64,000 bases of DNA from Buxus sempervirens (taxonomy: Eukaryota; Streptophyta; Magnoliopsida; Buxales; Buxaceae): NCBI GenBank assembly GCA_947561395.2, contig OX387188.1, forward strand, positions 8,850,150-8,914,149. Reading direction: 5' to 3'. The notes beneath the pieces were generated by a model that saw only the letters and a list, made by a program, of their open reading frames with translations, was not told where the DNA came from and searched no databases. Both the position numbers and the translations under genes were made by a program. Shown piece after piece: positions 35,449 through 47,953 of the stretch. Within the stretch, counting starts at the first letter, position 1; the number at the start of each line of letters is the position of its first letter.

Positions 35449-38400
35449 TGTAGCACCCCAGAACCAGGTCCACACGTGTCGGGTTTATACTGGCTCCCGA
35501 GTGCTAACTTAGGGCCCAAAGTGGTGTTGAAAACTAACTTCAGAACTAACATGATACAAAATAACCTCCTAAAATTTTTTCGGAAAAACGGCTATATAAC
35601 ACCTGTATATATGAGTATGGGCTAAGCCCTCAAACCACAAACAATCACCTGATAATCACAGATAAATATACATCCATTCACAACTAACCATCAATATCCA
35701 CAGATCAAAATAAAGTTCACGAAGTTCTCACTCTCTCTCTCTCTCTTCATTTACAACATGTACAATATGGACAGTTTCAAAAATAACATATACAATTATT
35801 CAACAAAAAAAAAACTCCTTCTCGACCTCTAGTCGAGACGGTAGTAGTCTTCCGGTCTATATTCCAGATAACCCTCGAACGACTCCACTACGCGTCTTGC
35901 TCGCCGGGTCTAAAAACAAAAACTCGCGTGAGACTAATGTCTCAGTAAGTAGCATAATGCAATTTATAAACAATTTATGCAATTTCAATTAATAAAGTAA
36001 CATGTTACATATCATACGATTAATTCTAGCAATCATGCGAAGCACAATTCACATATAACAATAAAATTACAGAAAATAAAGTGTGTGCAAGATTCATGAA
36101 TTAGCGTGTCCGTAAATCGAGTTAAACACTCTTAGCCGGTTTGCCACCTCACTACTCGCCTTCGAAGCCGCGCACGGTCATTGTACGAGTGGAGCACCCA
36201 CGCATGGGCTGGCCCGCTGTAGCTCATCGATCCCACACGAAGGCCTCACCGATCCCACACGGTGGTACGCAAGTGGCTTGGGGTATTAACACAACAAGCC
36301 AACACTAACGCAAGATCTAGACTGACTGTGGATCCACGACTCTCTATGCGGCCTAGACTCGTATAAGAATTAACTTTGCAAATATTTTACCAACTAGAAC
36401 CTGTAAGAAATCAATCCAAGTGAACCTCGTTGTTCACTTACCCTTAAAACCAGAGGTCATTCTGCCTTTCGGAATATTATAAGCTCATTGCCTTTCTCAC
36501 TAACAAGAAGCATAAACATCAATTTCCACTTACGAATCTCAAATCAATTTTTTTATCAAACCAATCATTAACGGAATAAGGTAAAGAATAAATTTATAAA
36601 CCAAATTGTTTGATTTTGCAGTTTTCTCTGCAAAACTGATTCTAACTAGGTAATTGAAAATTAAACCTGAATTAATCTATGAGGAATCAGTATACATGCC
36701 ATATATCGTTGGAAATCTCTACGAGTCTAGTTTCCAACGCAACAAACGGTTTGTAATTCGGAGTTTTCTATAGGAAGTTATGGTGGTTTCTCTACAGGTG
36801 GTTTAAAACAGCCGCGAAACCTATTGGACGGAAATCATCCCTTTTTCCGGATTTTTTTTGCAATACCTTGAGTTCCGATTGGTCCGAAACCAATTCCATT
36901 CAACTACAATTACTCTAAACTAAATTTTAGAATGTTAACGTGAATTTTTATGCGAATATTCCTAGCCTTCGCAAACCGCTGAAACTTTACACAGATTTAA
37001 ACCAAATACAAGAATGAGTTTACTTTTAAACTTCAAATTGTCAATTGATCTTTTTCCTGCAATTCCATGTCATTCTTGCCACCAATAACCTCTTTGTAAA
37101 CCCTCTTATCAAGCTAACAATTTCACGAAAATGTTACGACGAATTGCTCCTAACATCCATTCAAACCTTCAACCCCCAAATCAAGATAGAAATGCTATAA
37201 AATACCAAATTTCATAACTGAAAATTTTCTTCTGATTTAGATAACCACCAGGACACTTCATGATAGTAGAATATGAACATTAAGATAAGACTCCCTAACC
37301 ATCCTCACCATGCTTTAATCATTCCCTAACCACCCTCACCCTGCTTTAATCACCCCAATTCTCAAATAAGAATAAGACTATTCTTTACTTCTGAAACACT
37401 TGAATACTTCCCAGCAATAAAGACCATAATCTGACAAACAACCATCTAAACCTAAATTACAACCCTCATCACAACTGAGAAACCATACAAAAACCTGAAC
37501 CTAAATTATAATTCTAATAATAACAATCTAATCCCTAGTATACTTCAATGTCAATCAACTCAATTCCATTTTAATTCAAAGGCACAATACGATACCAATA
37601 CGATAAAAAACACTCCAATCCAACCCAGTCATTGCATATTCTTAATAAGATTACCCCAACATGAGCACTAACAGATTCGACCCTGATTGCCCAGAATAAG
37701 CATGTTTCATTATCAACAATGTTCTACAAAGTTGGTCATCAGATTCTTTTGCAATTTAACTTTTTTTAAAACAATATACTAATCAAACAGTAAGTTACAG
37801 CAACAAAAACAACAGTAGCTGAATAAGAATTGTTCAAACAAAATAGAAACAGGAATCCACAAAAACCCAACAGAAACAATCAAAAACAGAAACCCAACAA
37901 TAAATAGAACCCCATCGTAATCAACAGGGATCGACAAAACAATCCCAATAGAAATCAATCAATCGAACAGAATTGATTAAAAAAACCAAACAGAAACCAA
38001 TCGAACGAAGAAAACATGCTACTTACCGATTTCGCGAATCCACGCCCAACCCGTCTTCTCTTTCTCCCTTTTCCTTTTCTTCTCTTCCTCCTCTTCTTAT
38101 TCTTCCTTTCTTTTCTTCTTCTCCTTCTCTTCTTCTCCACTCGTTTTTTTTCTCTTTTTTGTGTTAAACCCCAACAACGACCAAGACCCCAACAGCGACC
38201 AAGAATGGACGCCCTTCCCTCTTCTTCTCCCTTCTTCTCTTCCGTCTCCACGGCTCCTCTCTTCTCCTCTCCACGGCTCCTCTTCCACTCGATTTCTGCT
38301 TTGCCACAAACCCTTGACGACCCAACACCCCAAAAACCCCAATCGCCCTTTTCTTCTGTAGGTTTTTTTTTTCTTCCGCTCAATCCCTCACCTCAAGTAC

Positions 38401-38718
38401 ACGACCCCTCTATTCTTCCTCTTTCGTCCTTCCTCTTCTTCGCAACCTCCCCTTCTCCTTCATCCCTCTTCTTCTTTTTTGGTCTTTGTTTCTCTTCTAA
38501 CCTAACGTCCAAAACCCCAAATTAAAGAATCGAAATTTTTTTTTTACCCATTGAACCATTTGAACCCGGTTCAATTAAACTAAACCAACCTCCTTAACCC
38601 ACTAAACTAACCAAGCCCTTTCAAACCAATTGCTTAAATTGAATTTTTTTTCCTCTATTTGTTCTTATTCAATATTTTTAAATCTTAATTAAAATTTCTA
38701 AAAATTCCGGATCTTACA
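35449..38718 (+). mobile_element. Solo LTR, same family as G
   Basis: TGTAGCACCCCAGAACC to CCGGATCTTACA, 3270 bases, perfect TSD TTGTA (35444-35448 and 38719-38723). The B leader reads straight across it when compared with C. A CT-rich tract at about 38055-38160 and 38215-38500 gives long but meaningless open frames. Confidence 0.92.
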
Positions 38719-40160
38719 TTGTATATATGCCTGGCTGTGAAAAAGAGTGGCAAGGGGCTAGGACATTGTGAATGCACCTTTAATTTCCAATACACTTGAG
38801 CACTTTAAACCTGTTGCACAGCCTACCCATTACCAATAGGAAGTTGAACCCGAATGTGTGTAGCTTGGCGCATCGAGGTTGTTACTTCGGAAAGCAAAAG
38901 TGAAAACATTCACCTTAGAACTTTGAGCTAATGATGTGATGATATTGTGGATCTTTGATTTTGATCATCACTAGGCTTGAGATCTAAGTTGCCAATCAAC
39001 CAAAACCCAAAACCCCAACGCTTGAAAGTGGAGAAACACTTTTTCAGCTAAAATAAACAATTACGATGGGGAAATGGATTTGTAATTGAGGGAAAGCCGT
39101 TTGCATGTTTCACTAACCAAGGTATGATATGGATACCATATTGAAGGTAAACACAAGGTAAGAAGGTAATATCAATTTTATTTTTTTAGTTACCTTCATA
39201 TCATGTAAAGTAAATGCTATGGTGTCCATATGTTTGGAATGAAATGTTTCCCAACAAGATCTATATCCTAGGATTGGTGTATCCTATAGAAAGAGTTTTT
39301 TACTCTTCTCAGAAGTCATCTTACCCAAAATCCATGTAAGAGGCAACCGAAAGTACAAAGTCCATGAACATGGTGTCTAACTTTGGAGGGAGCATGTACC
39401 CTCATGAGTATTCATGCATTTGTGCAATTATAGTGTCAAAATCCCATTTTGGGACTGTGTTTAGAAGCCAAATTAAGGTGTGCATTAAGTGGGAATAAAG
39501 AAACATAATGTGTAAAATCTGGGGAATAGCTGAATCAAAAAAGGGCCATTTTGGCATTAACCGAAAACTCAGGTTGGTAAAGCTATGTTCCCCTTGTATC
39601 CGACATTTATTTTCGGCAAAAGGGTTTTATGTGTGTATCCGAACACTTATTTCGGATACAATAAATCATGCCTTTATCCGACCTGATATGTCGGATATAG
39701 TCCAGAAACTTTCAAATTGATTTTTTATCCCAACTTTCTTGAATATAAATTGCCCAAAACATTGTAAATAACCTGTGGGCACCTCAATGGGAATATGGAA
39801 AGATAATTTAAGGGTTCAAATGATCCAGCAAAGGATTCAACTTAATCTTGGAACACAAATCCATCCTTTCCTTCAAGCTTAAAGAAGATACATCAAAAGG
39901 GAATCAAGGTGGCATATTTCTTGATATCAAGTCATTTCAAACATGCTTCAATCAAACTTTTGAACTTGAAAACAAATGAAAATTTTCAAATAGGCTCAAA
40001 CTACTAACTTTGGGACATCTCTGGGGGACACTTGGAAGCCATTAAATTCCAAGCAAAAACAAAAAAAAAACAAAAACAGAAGAAAAATCAGAAATAAAGG
40101 ATTTAAAAATCAACTTGAGTTTCTTTTTCAACTCAAAAGTCTTAAAGAAGATTCAAAAAT
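38719..40160 (+). other. Leader of Tat element B, second part
   Basis: Collinear with C 50190-51250, including the GGAAGTTGAACCCGAATG block. It carries a second set of GTATCCG inverted words at 39592-39702, at the place where C carries ACGGGC words (51003-51121). No gene. Confidence 0.8.
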
Positions 40161-41102
40161 TCCATGGGCCTCTGAAAGCCTTTGAATTTTAGATTTTTTT
40201 CAAAATTTCCATGGGCCTCTGAAAGCCTTTGAATTTCAGATTTTCTTCAAATAACCCGTAGGCCTCTGAAAGCCTTTGAATTTCAGATTTTTTTTTTTTA
40301 AATCCTTCATAGGCATCTGGAAGCCTTGGAATTTCAGAAAATTAATTCATAGGACAACTGAAGGCCTTAAAAAACTTCAGATTTCATGGGCCACCAGTAG
40401 CCTTTGAATTTCAAATTTTTATAAGCCTTAGGGAAGCTTCAGCAATTCCCTAACCTCATAGGCCTTCTAAAGCCTTAATTTAAAAACTCACAGGATCTCT
40501 GAAAGCCTGAAATTTCAGAACTTTTTCTTCATAAGTCTCTAGAAGCTTGCGTGATTTTAGAACCCTCGTAGGCCCCTGAAAGCCTGTGTAATTTCAGGAG
40601 GCCTTGGAAGCCTTGATTCCAATTCATATCTTGTGGGACATGCTGGAAGTCCTAGAATATTCCAACATCTCTCTGAATGGTCTTTTTCGTACCAACCAAT
40701 TCATAAGCCTTTGGAAGCTTGAGTAATTCCAAGATACTCTGTGATTTGTCTAAAAGCTTTATTTTAGGCATTTCATATCTTGTGGGACATGTTGGAAGCC
40801 CTAAAATATTCCAACAAATTTGGATGGTCTTTTTCGTACCAGCCAATTCATAGGCCTTTAGAAACCTAAGTAATTCTAGAAACCTTTGCTTGGGTTGTCT
40901 AAAAGCCTTTGAATTTTAGACACAACCTTTTTGGGCTGTCTAAAAGCCTCTGAATTTTAAACACAGCTTTTTGGGCCGTCTATAAGCCTTTGAATTTTAG
41001 ACACATATCCTTTGGGCCGTCTAAAAGCTTCTGAATTTTAGACACAACCTTTTTGGGTCGTCTAAAAGCCTTTGAATTTTAGACACAAATCTTTGGGCCA
41101 TC
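40161..41102 (+). repeat. Hairpin array in B leader (continues 43954-44039)
   Basis: About 20 units of 35-60 bases. Each has a loop near GCCTTTGAA and two complementary arms. Early units have TCTGAAA/TTTCAGA. Others have CTGAAG/CTTCAG (40358-40380), TTAGGGAA/TTCCCTAA (40428-40453), CCTGAAA/TTTCAGG (40575-40598), TGTTGGAA/TTCCAACA (40790-40816), TGTCTAAAA/TTTTAGACA (40896-40922), and TTTGGAA/TTCCAAA (44017-44039). A unit split by the solo LTR had TCTATAA/TTATAGA (41101-41107 with 43963-43969). Confidence 0.9.
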
Positions 41103-41107
41103 TATAA

Positions 41108-43948
41108 TGTAAAGCCCCGAACTCGGGTTAGTGCAAACCGGCACCCAACCCGAATCCAGTTCGCTATTGTAACAACCCAAGTCCGGTTCAACAACCAAAC
41201 TCAAGGTGTTACCACGAAGCTGGGGTCAGATACAAACCAAGATTCACAATAATTTTAAAGTTTACAAATTAAATATAGCAGAGTTATGGTGGCCAATAAA
41301 AACAATTCTTTAATCAATATATTCAATTCAGTTTACAATAAAGTTTATCTAATCAACATGTGACATTAATACCAATTACAATTCTACCCATCAAATTAAA
41401 ACCCCATCTTCGCGATCTCTCCAAGCAACCTGAAAAATAGGGAAAAACGGAGTGAGATTTACATCTCAGCAAGTAGCAGGTGCATGCAATTAGAAACAGT
41501 CCAATGTAAGTAAATAGTCATGAGGTATTCGATTAATCCACGATAAGACGAGAAATCCAAGTTATCTATGGCAATTACAAATAAAGCGATAAAACAGATG
41601 ATCATGTATAAATACCAGTAACTTGATGTTAACGGGGTAAAACCGACAAAAACGATAAAACACGTGCCATTGCAGGACTCACAAAGATGATAAGTATTTG
41701 AGATGACACTCAACTAACTGCTATACCACCGTGCGGCTTAGGGGCAGTGCTACTCAATGATACGTCCCATGCAGCGCAGCTAGAGACATAGGACCTTCCC
41801 AGAGCAAACTAACTTGCAAGGGAAGCGCGCTTGCATATATGAGTAACTCAACCCAAACTAAATACTACTTAGCTAACCAGCCAAAACTATGGATCCATAT
41901 ACAGCTAAGCCCACTGACACAAAACACGATAAAACCACATACTGGAGGACATGCTAATGTAGGAGGCATACACACTTTTACCTATAAAGGATTACACATC
42001 TCTACACAGAGGATTACCCATCTCTGCCGTAAAAGTTAGTATCAACTCAACCACAGAAGCCGTATCACCCAACTGTAAAAGTAAAGTGAACAACATCATA
42101 CCACATACCAATTCATACCAGAATATTCAATTCCAAGTGAAAACCATGATTCAATCTTTAATAATCCAGATCAAGCCTTTTTCAAAATTTCATATGCAAT
42201 TTCCCAATTATATTCAAAGTAAAGCTCATGTATCATAAATTCGATAGAAATCAATTTTTCTCCAATTCCATAACCAATATTCATATTAAAGCTCAAAATA
42301 AAGGAAATCAAATCCTACTTAGAGTTTTCCTTATGAATCCCTTTATTAGAACCAAATTTCCTATCTTAACACCTAAAGTAGTCTTTATTTAATTTTTCTG
42401 TATTTTTATTCTCCAGCATGTCCTACAGACCTAAAATAAAGTTTAGAAGATGTTTATAAGCTATAAGTACCAGTAGTATTATTTCTAGCAATATCCATAC
42501 CCTTTGACCCTATCAAAGACAAACCTTTCATTGAAACCTTTGATTTATTGGTTAATCTTTTCAATTTAATTTTATAATTTTTATATCTTAATTAGGTCCT
42601 TATAAAGATGCTAACATGCTTAACTAATCAGAAAAATTATTGAATATTTATTCAAATTACAAAATCCCCAAAATCTGTAAATTTTACATAGAGCGTCGAC
42701 CTCTACAGGGCTAGGCGATCCTAGGCGCTCGTGCAAAATTAAACAGAAAATTTCCAGATTTACAAAGTTCGGATTTTTATGCTTTTGCCATATGTTTCTT
42801 TGGTCTAAATTAATCTAATAACATTCTAAAACATTCCTAAAGCCTTCTAGATTAATTCTTGTTAATTAAATACCATCCTATAATTAATTTCATGATTAAA
42901 CCAAGTTTCCTTCTTTATTTCAACAAATCCTTCAAGAATACCAATCAATAACATATAATCAATTTGATTCCATGTAAATACTGTTCCGACTAATCTGTTC
43001 AATCAATATTAAATCACAGAAAATGAAATCATGCAATTTCTCACGTTTTCCAAGGGTTACTACTTGCCTTATACGCTAAAATCCTTCTTTCATTGAAGCT
43101 TCTAATTCTGGACCTTATTTTTGCTCCCAAACGCACCAAGCTAGAGTTCTCTGATTCACATCTCCACCGTACACATTGTAGTTCCCTCAGTCATGAACAA
43201 AACCCCCAAAGTTGATGGCGATCCACCGTACGGATTTTCCCCGATCATATTTTGATGATGGCTGGTCAGACACCTCCATTAGCCACCTCCTTCCTTTCTC
43301 TCCCTCTTTTCTCTCAATAATAAACCCACGAAAATTCCCTCTTGTCTAACCTTAGTCTCCTATTTATATTAGGCTTTAGAAGTCCTAAACCAACCCTAAT
43401 AGACTACTTTAATTTGGGCTAACCCAACCATGGTCTAATTAAAGTCTAACCCTTTTAATTTAATTTCTACTTTTTCTCCACCTTTTATTTTTCTACTTAA
43501 ACATTAATAATTTAATCTCTTATCATCTAAACTCCTATTTACAACCTATTTTCGTGCAAAATATTTAATTAAACATTATTATCACCTAAAGCCTTATTTT
43601 CTCCAAATTAAAACTTGAAATCTCCAAATTACCCTTTTTCCTACTTTTAGGCTTTTATTAATTTCTTTTAATTTCTAAATTGTCAAAATAAATTATTTCC
43701 TTCTATTTTCAAATTCTAGTTATTATTTAATGATCTATTTATTAATTACCCTTTTCTGAAAATTACCAAAATACCCTTTTCACTCTTTTAGGATAATTTC
43801 TTTAAAATTATTTCTTTATTTTCAGCTTATGACTTATTCAAATTAATTATCCTCTAAATCTTCACTTTTTATTTTAACCAAAACTCAACTCATATTTTCT
43901 TTTATTTATTATTTATTTATTTATTAGGTGAAAATTCAGGGTTTTACA
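41108..43948 (+). mobile_element. Solo LTR inside the B hairpin array
   Basis: TGTAAAGCCCCGAAC to TCAGGGTTTTACA, 2841 bases, perfect TSD TATAA (41103-41107 and 43949-43953). It inserted into the arm of one hairpin unit. A GC-rich word (CTAGGCGATCCTAGGCGCTCG) lies at about 42710-42731. No gene. Confidence 0.93.
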
Positions 43949-44316
43949 TATAAGCCTCTGAATTATAGACACATATCCTTTGGGCCGTCTAAAAGCCCTT
44001 AAATTCTTTGGGACCTTTTGGAAGCCTTTAAATTCCAAACATTCTTTTGGATGGTCATTTATACCAACCACTTCTCTTCACAAAGTCAATTTCGACCAAA
44101 ACAAAGAAAATAACAGATATAAAAAATAAGAAAAGGAAAAACAAAAAAAATCGTAATTCAAACTCATGTTCACCCAAACATGCATACATGTTTCCATAAA
44201 TAGTGTTAGTTTGAGTTGAATTATGTTTCTTTTTCTCTTCTTTTACCAGGTTTCTCTTTGTGGCAATCATTGCTACGCACCGAAGTCCATACTTGCTAAG
44301 ATCCAAAGCTGCCAGA

Positions 44317-45760
44317 ATGAATCCGGAGAACCAATCAAGTGTATCTGCTCAAGACTTTCATCAATTTCAAGAGCAAGTGGCCGGGATGTCTAAGCTGTTG
44401 GAAACACTACTGTATAACCAAGCCCAAGCCCAAGCAACTCAAAACCAAGCTTCTTCATCCCAACAAGCACCACCGCTAGAACCTCAAATACCAATTCCAC
44501 CTTAGCCACAACCTCAACCAGAATTTTACTAACCCATTCCCGAACTTGTTTTGAACAGAGAAGAGATAGCCGAAGCTGAGAAAGAAAGAGAGAAGGAAGG
44601 GATCAGGGAGGAATTGGAAAAGAAGTTCTTGAATAAGTTGGAAACAATATAGGATGAGCTGAGGGAAATGAAGGGAGTTAATTCATTTGGAGGCACGAAT
44701 TTCGAAGATCTGTGCCTATACCCCGATGTATGTTTACCGGCCAAATTTAAATGCCCAGATTTCGATAAATATGATGGCACTAGCTGCCCAATGAGCCATT
44801 TGAAGTTATATTGTGGGGCTCTATGCCAGTTTGGTCGGAATGATGGCATACTGATCCAGCTCTTCCAGAGGAGTTTAACCGGAGCTGCTTTAAGGTGGTT
44901 TGTCACCTTGGATCATGGGAAAATAAGGTGGAAGGATTTAGCAGATTCCTTTCTAGCACAATATAGGTTCAACTCTGAGATTATACCAGATAGGTATGAC
45001 ATGATGAGGATGACAAAGAGAAATGATGAGACCATAAGGCAATATGCTAAAAGGTGGAGGGAGTTGGCTGCACAAGTCAGGCCACCCGTGGGAGAACCAG
45101 AAATGATTTCAACCTTCATCATGACATTGGGGCAACCCTTCTACAATCACCTTGTGGGTCAGACCACCACCAGTTTTGCTACCCTAGTGCAAGTGGCAGA
45201 CAGAATTGAAGATGGGGTTAAGTCTGGGAAAATAGCTGATTACTCTGCAGTATTGAACCAGGAAGCTTCCACTACTTTCTCTACATAGAAAAAGGAGAAT
45301 GGTAGTGGAAGAAGAAAGAATGAAGAAAGAAGGGAAGCAGAAGTAAACATGGTGCAACTTCCCAAGGAACCCTTTCAAATCAATGTCCATCCACCTCCTA
45401 TCAAGCCAACCCATCAAGTTCCTTTGTTGCCTATGCCTATCCAAATTAATGTCCCTTCCGCACAGCCTGTGAAGGAGGAAAACGAAGTAAGAAAAAGAAG
45501 CGAATTTTCTAAACTGTCTATGAGACCATCTGAACTTTTGCCTACCTTATTTCAGAAGGGTTATGTGACTTTGAAGTTGCCAAATCCTTATGCAAGCAAG
45601 GGGAAAAGTTATGATTCATCTGCAATCTGTGAATATCATATGAGCACTCTAGGGCATACCACTAATCGTTGCTTGGCCCTTGTGAGACATGGAGGAAAAA
45701 AAATCAATTTCATGACTTTCCTTTATCATTACATGGGCTCAATAAAAAAACAAGAAGTCG
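44317..45760 (+). pseudogene. gag of Tat element B, broken
   Basis: Aligns with gag of C from the start MNPENQSS. It shares FGGTNFEDLCLYPDV, KYDGTSCPMSHLKLYCGALC, LTGAALRWF and QYRFNSEIIPDRYD. Stops interrupt it at about 44503, 44530, 44651 and 45286, and one codon is missing at HGKIRWKD compared with HGKIRRWKD in C. The zinc-binding CEYHMSTLGHTTNRC is still visible near 45630. At about 45760 it joins inverted LTR piece J, so protease and pol are gone. A splice-acceptor-like TTCTTTTACCAG ends at 44249. Confidence 0.88.
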
Positions 45761-46960
45761 CCACCATTCTTTTTTAGGGTGTGAATGGACACCCAAAATA
45801 ATCAAATAAAAGAAATAATAAAAGAAAACAAATTAGAGTAAAAATAACTCTAATTCAAAAAAGTAAACCAGAGATGGGTAAGGAGATTAGGTTATGAACA
45901 GGGGAAGGTGTTAGGTACCCCCATTCATCTACACAAGGTGGTTGCCAAGTATTGTTCATGTTTTTAAAAAGGCTTGCTAATAGAAATCAAAACAAAAGTA
46001 GAAGAAAAATAAAAGAATGTATGGCTTTTTTCCATGTGAATGATCCAATTAATTCTGGATCATTCTTATGAAAACAAGAACCATTTCTTGGGCTTCATGA
46101 TTGACTGAAATCAAGATAAAGAAAACAAATCTGAAGTAAAAACTTCAAAATCTGGCTTTAAGTTAAATCCTTTAAATCTAAAAAAAATATTATTTTTACA
46201 AAATATTGAAAAATTGAATCTGAACAATCTAGAGCATAGATCTAGCCCATATTTCTCATTAAATAAAAAAATCTAAAACAAAATACCCACGTTGATGAAA
46301 AACATCAAAAGGGGAGAGCTTGGACCGTAGGGTCTTCTCTCAAGAATTAAAAATAACTTAGAAAACCACCTCATGAAACCCTAGAGATTACTTGAAGGCT
46401 TCTGAATCCGGATCTACCATATTGACAATGGCAGATCCAAGATCTTAGCCTAAACGACTAAAAACATCAAAAAACATAAAAAGGGTGAAAACAATGTAAA
46501 AAATCAGAATCTAGAAGGAAAAGGAGATCTAATGCTGTGAACAGCATAGATCCATGGTATTCCTCCATATTTCATCAATAATAAATTATACACCCTAAAC
46601 AAAATACTGCAATCACATATTTCTAAGATTACAACATATGGGGGTCTGCCCTACGGATCCATTCTTGTCCTCCTTTTCCCTAGAACTTTCTTCACGTTTT
46701 ACGGCTAGAGAAGATACTCTAGGTACTTGGATTAAGGTTTGGGGTTACAATCACACACAGGCCTTATACTATAGAAAGGGAGAAGATTAGAACTATCCTA
46801 GAAATTAAAACTAGAAAGTAAAGAGGTTGAGAAGCTTACCTGGACTTGAGAAAGCAAAGAGGCAGGGGTTCTCGTCTTCACTTGGAGTTCTCTTCTCAGC
46901 AATCTTAGCCACAATTCTAGCCTTCAATTCTCAATTCTAACTTCTAGCATTCAATACCTA
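45760..46960 (-). mobile_element. Inverted Tat LTR piece J
   Basis: Reverse complement of the transcribed part of a Tat LTR: the GTGGCGACTTC block at the left edge, then the GGGTGTCTAACACC-type block, the CTCTAGCCGTAAAACGTG block (about 46700) and splice donor CCAG|GTAAG (minus strand, about 46839). It runs to near the expected transcription start, then meets chromovirus coding sequence. No LTR end is intact. Confidence 0.8.
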
Positions 46961-47826
46961 TATCAGATAGGGATTCCCGTTTTACATCTCATTTTTGGCA
47001 GTGTTTCTAGGAGGCCATGGGAACTAAGTTGAGCTTTAGCAATAGTTTCCATCCACAGACTGATGGTCAGTCCGAGAGAACTATTCAGACTTTGGAGGAT
47101 ATGTTGAGGTGTTGTGTCATGGATTGGGGTGGCAGCTGGAGTGAGTATTTACACTTATCAGAATTTGCCTATAACAATAGCTATCAAGCTAGCATACAGA
47201 TGGCACCCTATGAGGAACTTTATGGCAGGATTTGTAGATCTCCAGTGTGTTAGATGGAGGTAGGTGAGAAGCAGTATTTTGGGCCCGAGATTATATAAGA
47301 CAGCATGGAGAAGGTGAAGTTGATTAGACAGCGCTTGTTGACTACGCAGAGTTGTTAGAAAAGTTATTCAGATACCCGACGGCGTGAGCTGAAATTTGAA
47401 GTGGGAGACTGAGTGTTTTTGAAGATATCACCTTCCAAAGGTATTTTTAGATTTGGGAAGAAAGGGAAGTTGTCTCCACGTTTTATTGGCCCATTTGAGA
47501 TTGTGAAAGAGATTAACCCTGTAGCTTATAAGCTAGCTTTGCCAGATCATTTGGCAGGAGTACATGATGTATTCCATATATCCATGTTACGACAGTACAT
47601 AGCGGATCCAAGCCATGTGATAGATCCCAAGCCTTTAGTGATTCGAGAGGATCTGACATACGAGGAGAGACCAGTTCAGATCTTAGATTGTCGTGAGCAA
47701 ATTCTTCGCACCAAAGTGGTTCCCTTGGTGAAAGTGCTATGGCAGAATCATACCACAGAAGAATGCACTTGGAAAGGTGAAGAAGAGATGAAGAAGAAGT
47801 ATCCGGAGTTATTCGTTTCCTCTTGA
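46961..47826 (+). pseudogene. Chromovirus D: integrase C-terminus and chromodomain
   Basis: Reads SDRDSRFTSHFW, FHPQTDGQSERTIQTLEDML, a GPF-type module (GPFEIVKEINPVAYKL) and a C-terminal chromodomain-like stretch (QILDCREQILRTKVVPLVKV). This order is typical of the Tekay/Del chromovirus group. At least five in-frame stops interrupt it, several TGG to TAG or TGA. The 5' part of the element is missing at the junction with J. Confidence 0.88.
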
Positions 47827-47854
47827 GGTAAATTTCAAGGACGAAATTTTTTTG

Positions 47855-47953
47855 TAGGGGGGGAGAATGTAAAACCCCGATATTTTCTAAGGATTTTTTA
47901 TTATTATTATTTATGTGGACGAATAAACTTAAGGAGCTGTGTGTATATGTAGG
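47855..47953 (+). mobile_element. Polypurine tract and LTR start of chromovirus D
   Basis: A purine tract (about 47855-47867) is followed by TGTAAAACCCCGATATTTT at 47868, the start of the 3' LTR. Tat element C interrupts it at 47954. This anchors the assignment of the TGTAA-CCCC solo LTRs in the window to chromovirus-type elements. Confidence 0.85.

Noticed and set aside
37955..38525. Overlapping open frames of up to 169 codons in CT-rich DNA
   Set aside because: Inside a solo LTR, Ser/Leu/Phe or Arg/Lys runs from simple sequence; no domain.
45760..46960. J as an integrated strong-stop cDNA
   Set aside because: The last part of U5 next to the primer site is missing and no TSD is seen, so a plain truncated inverted LTR is enough.
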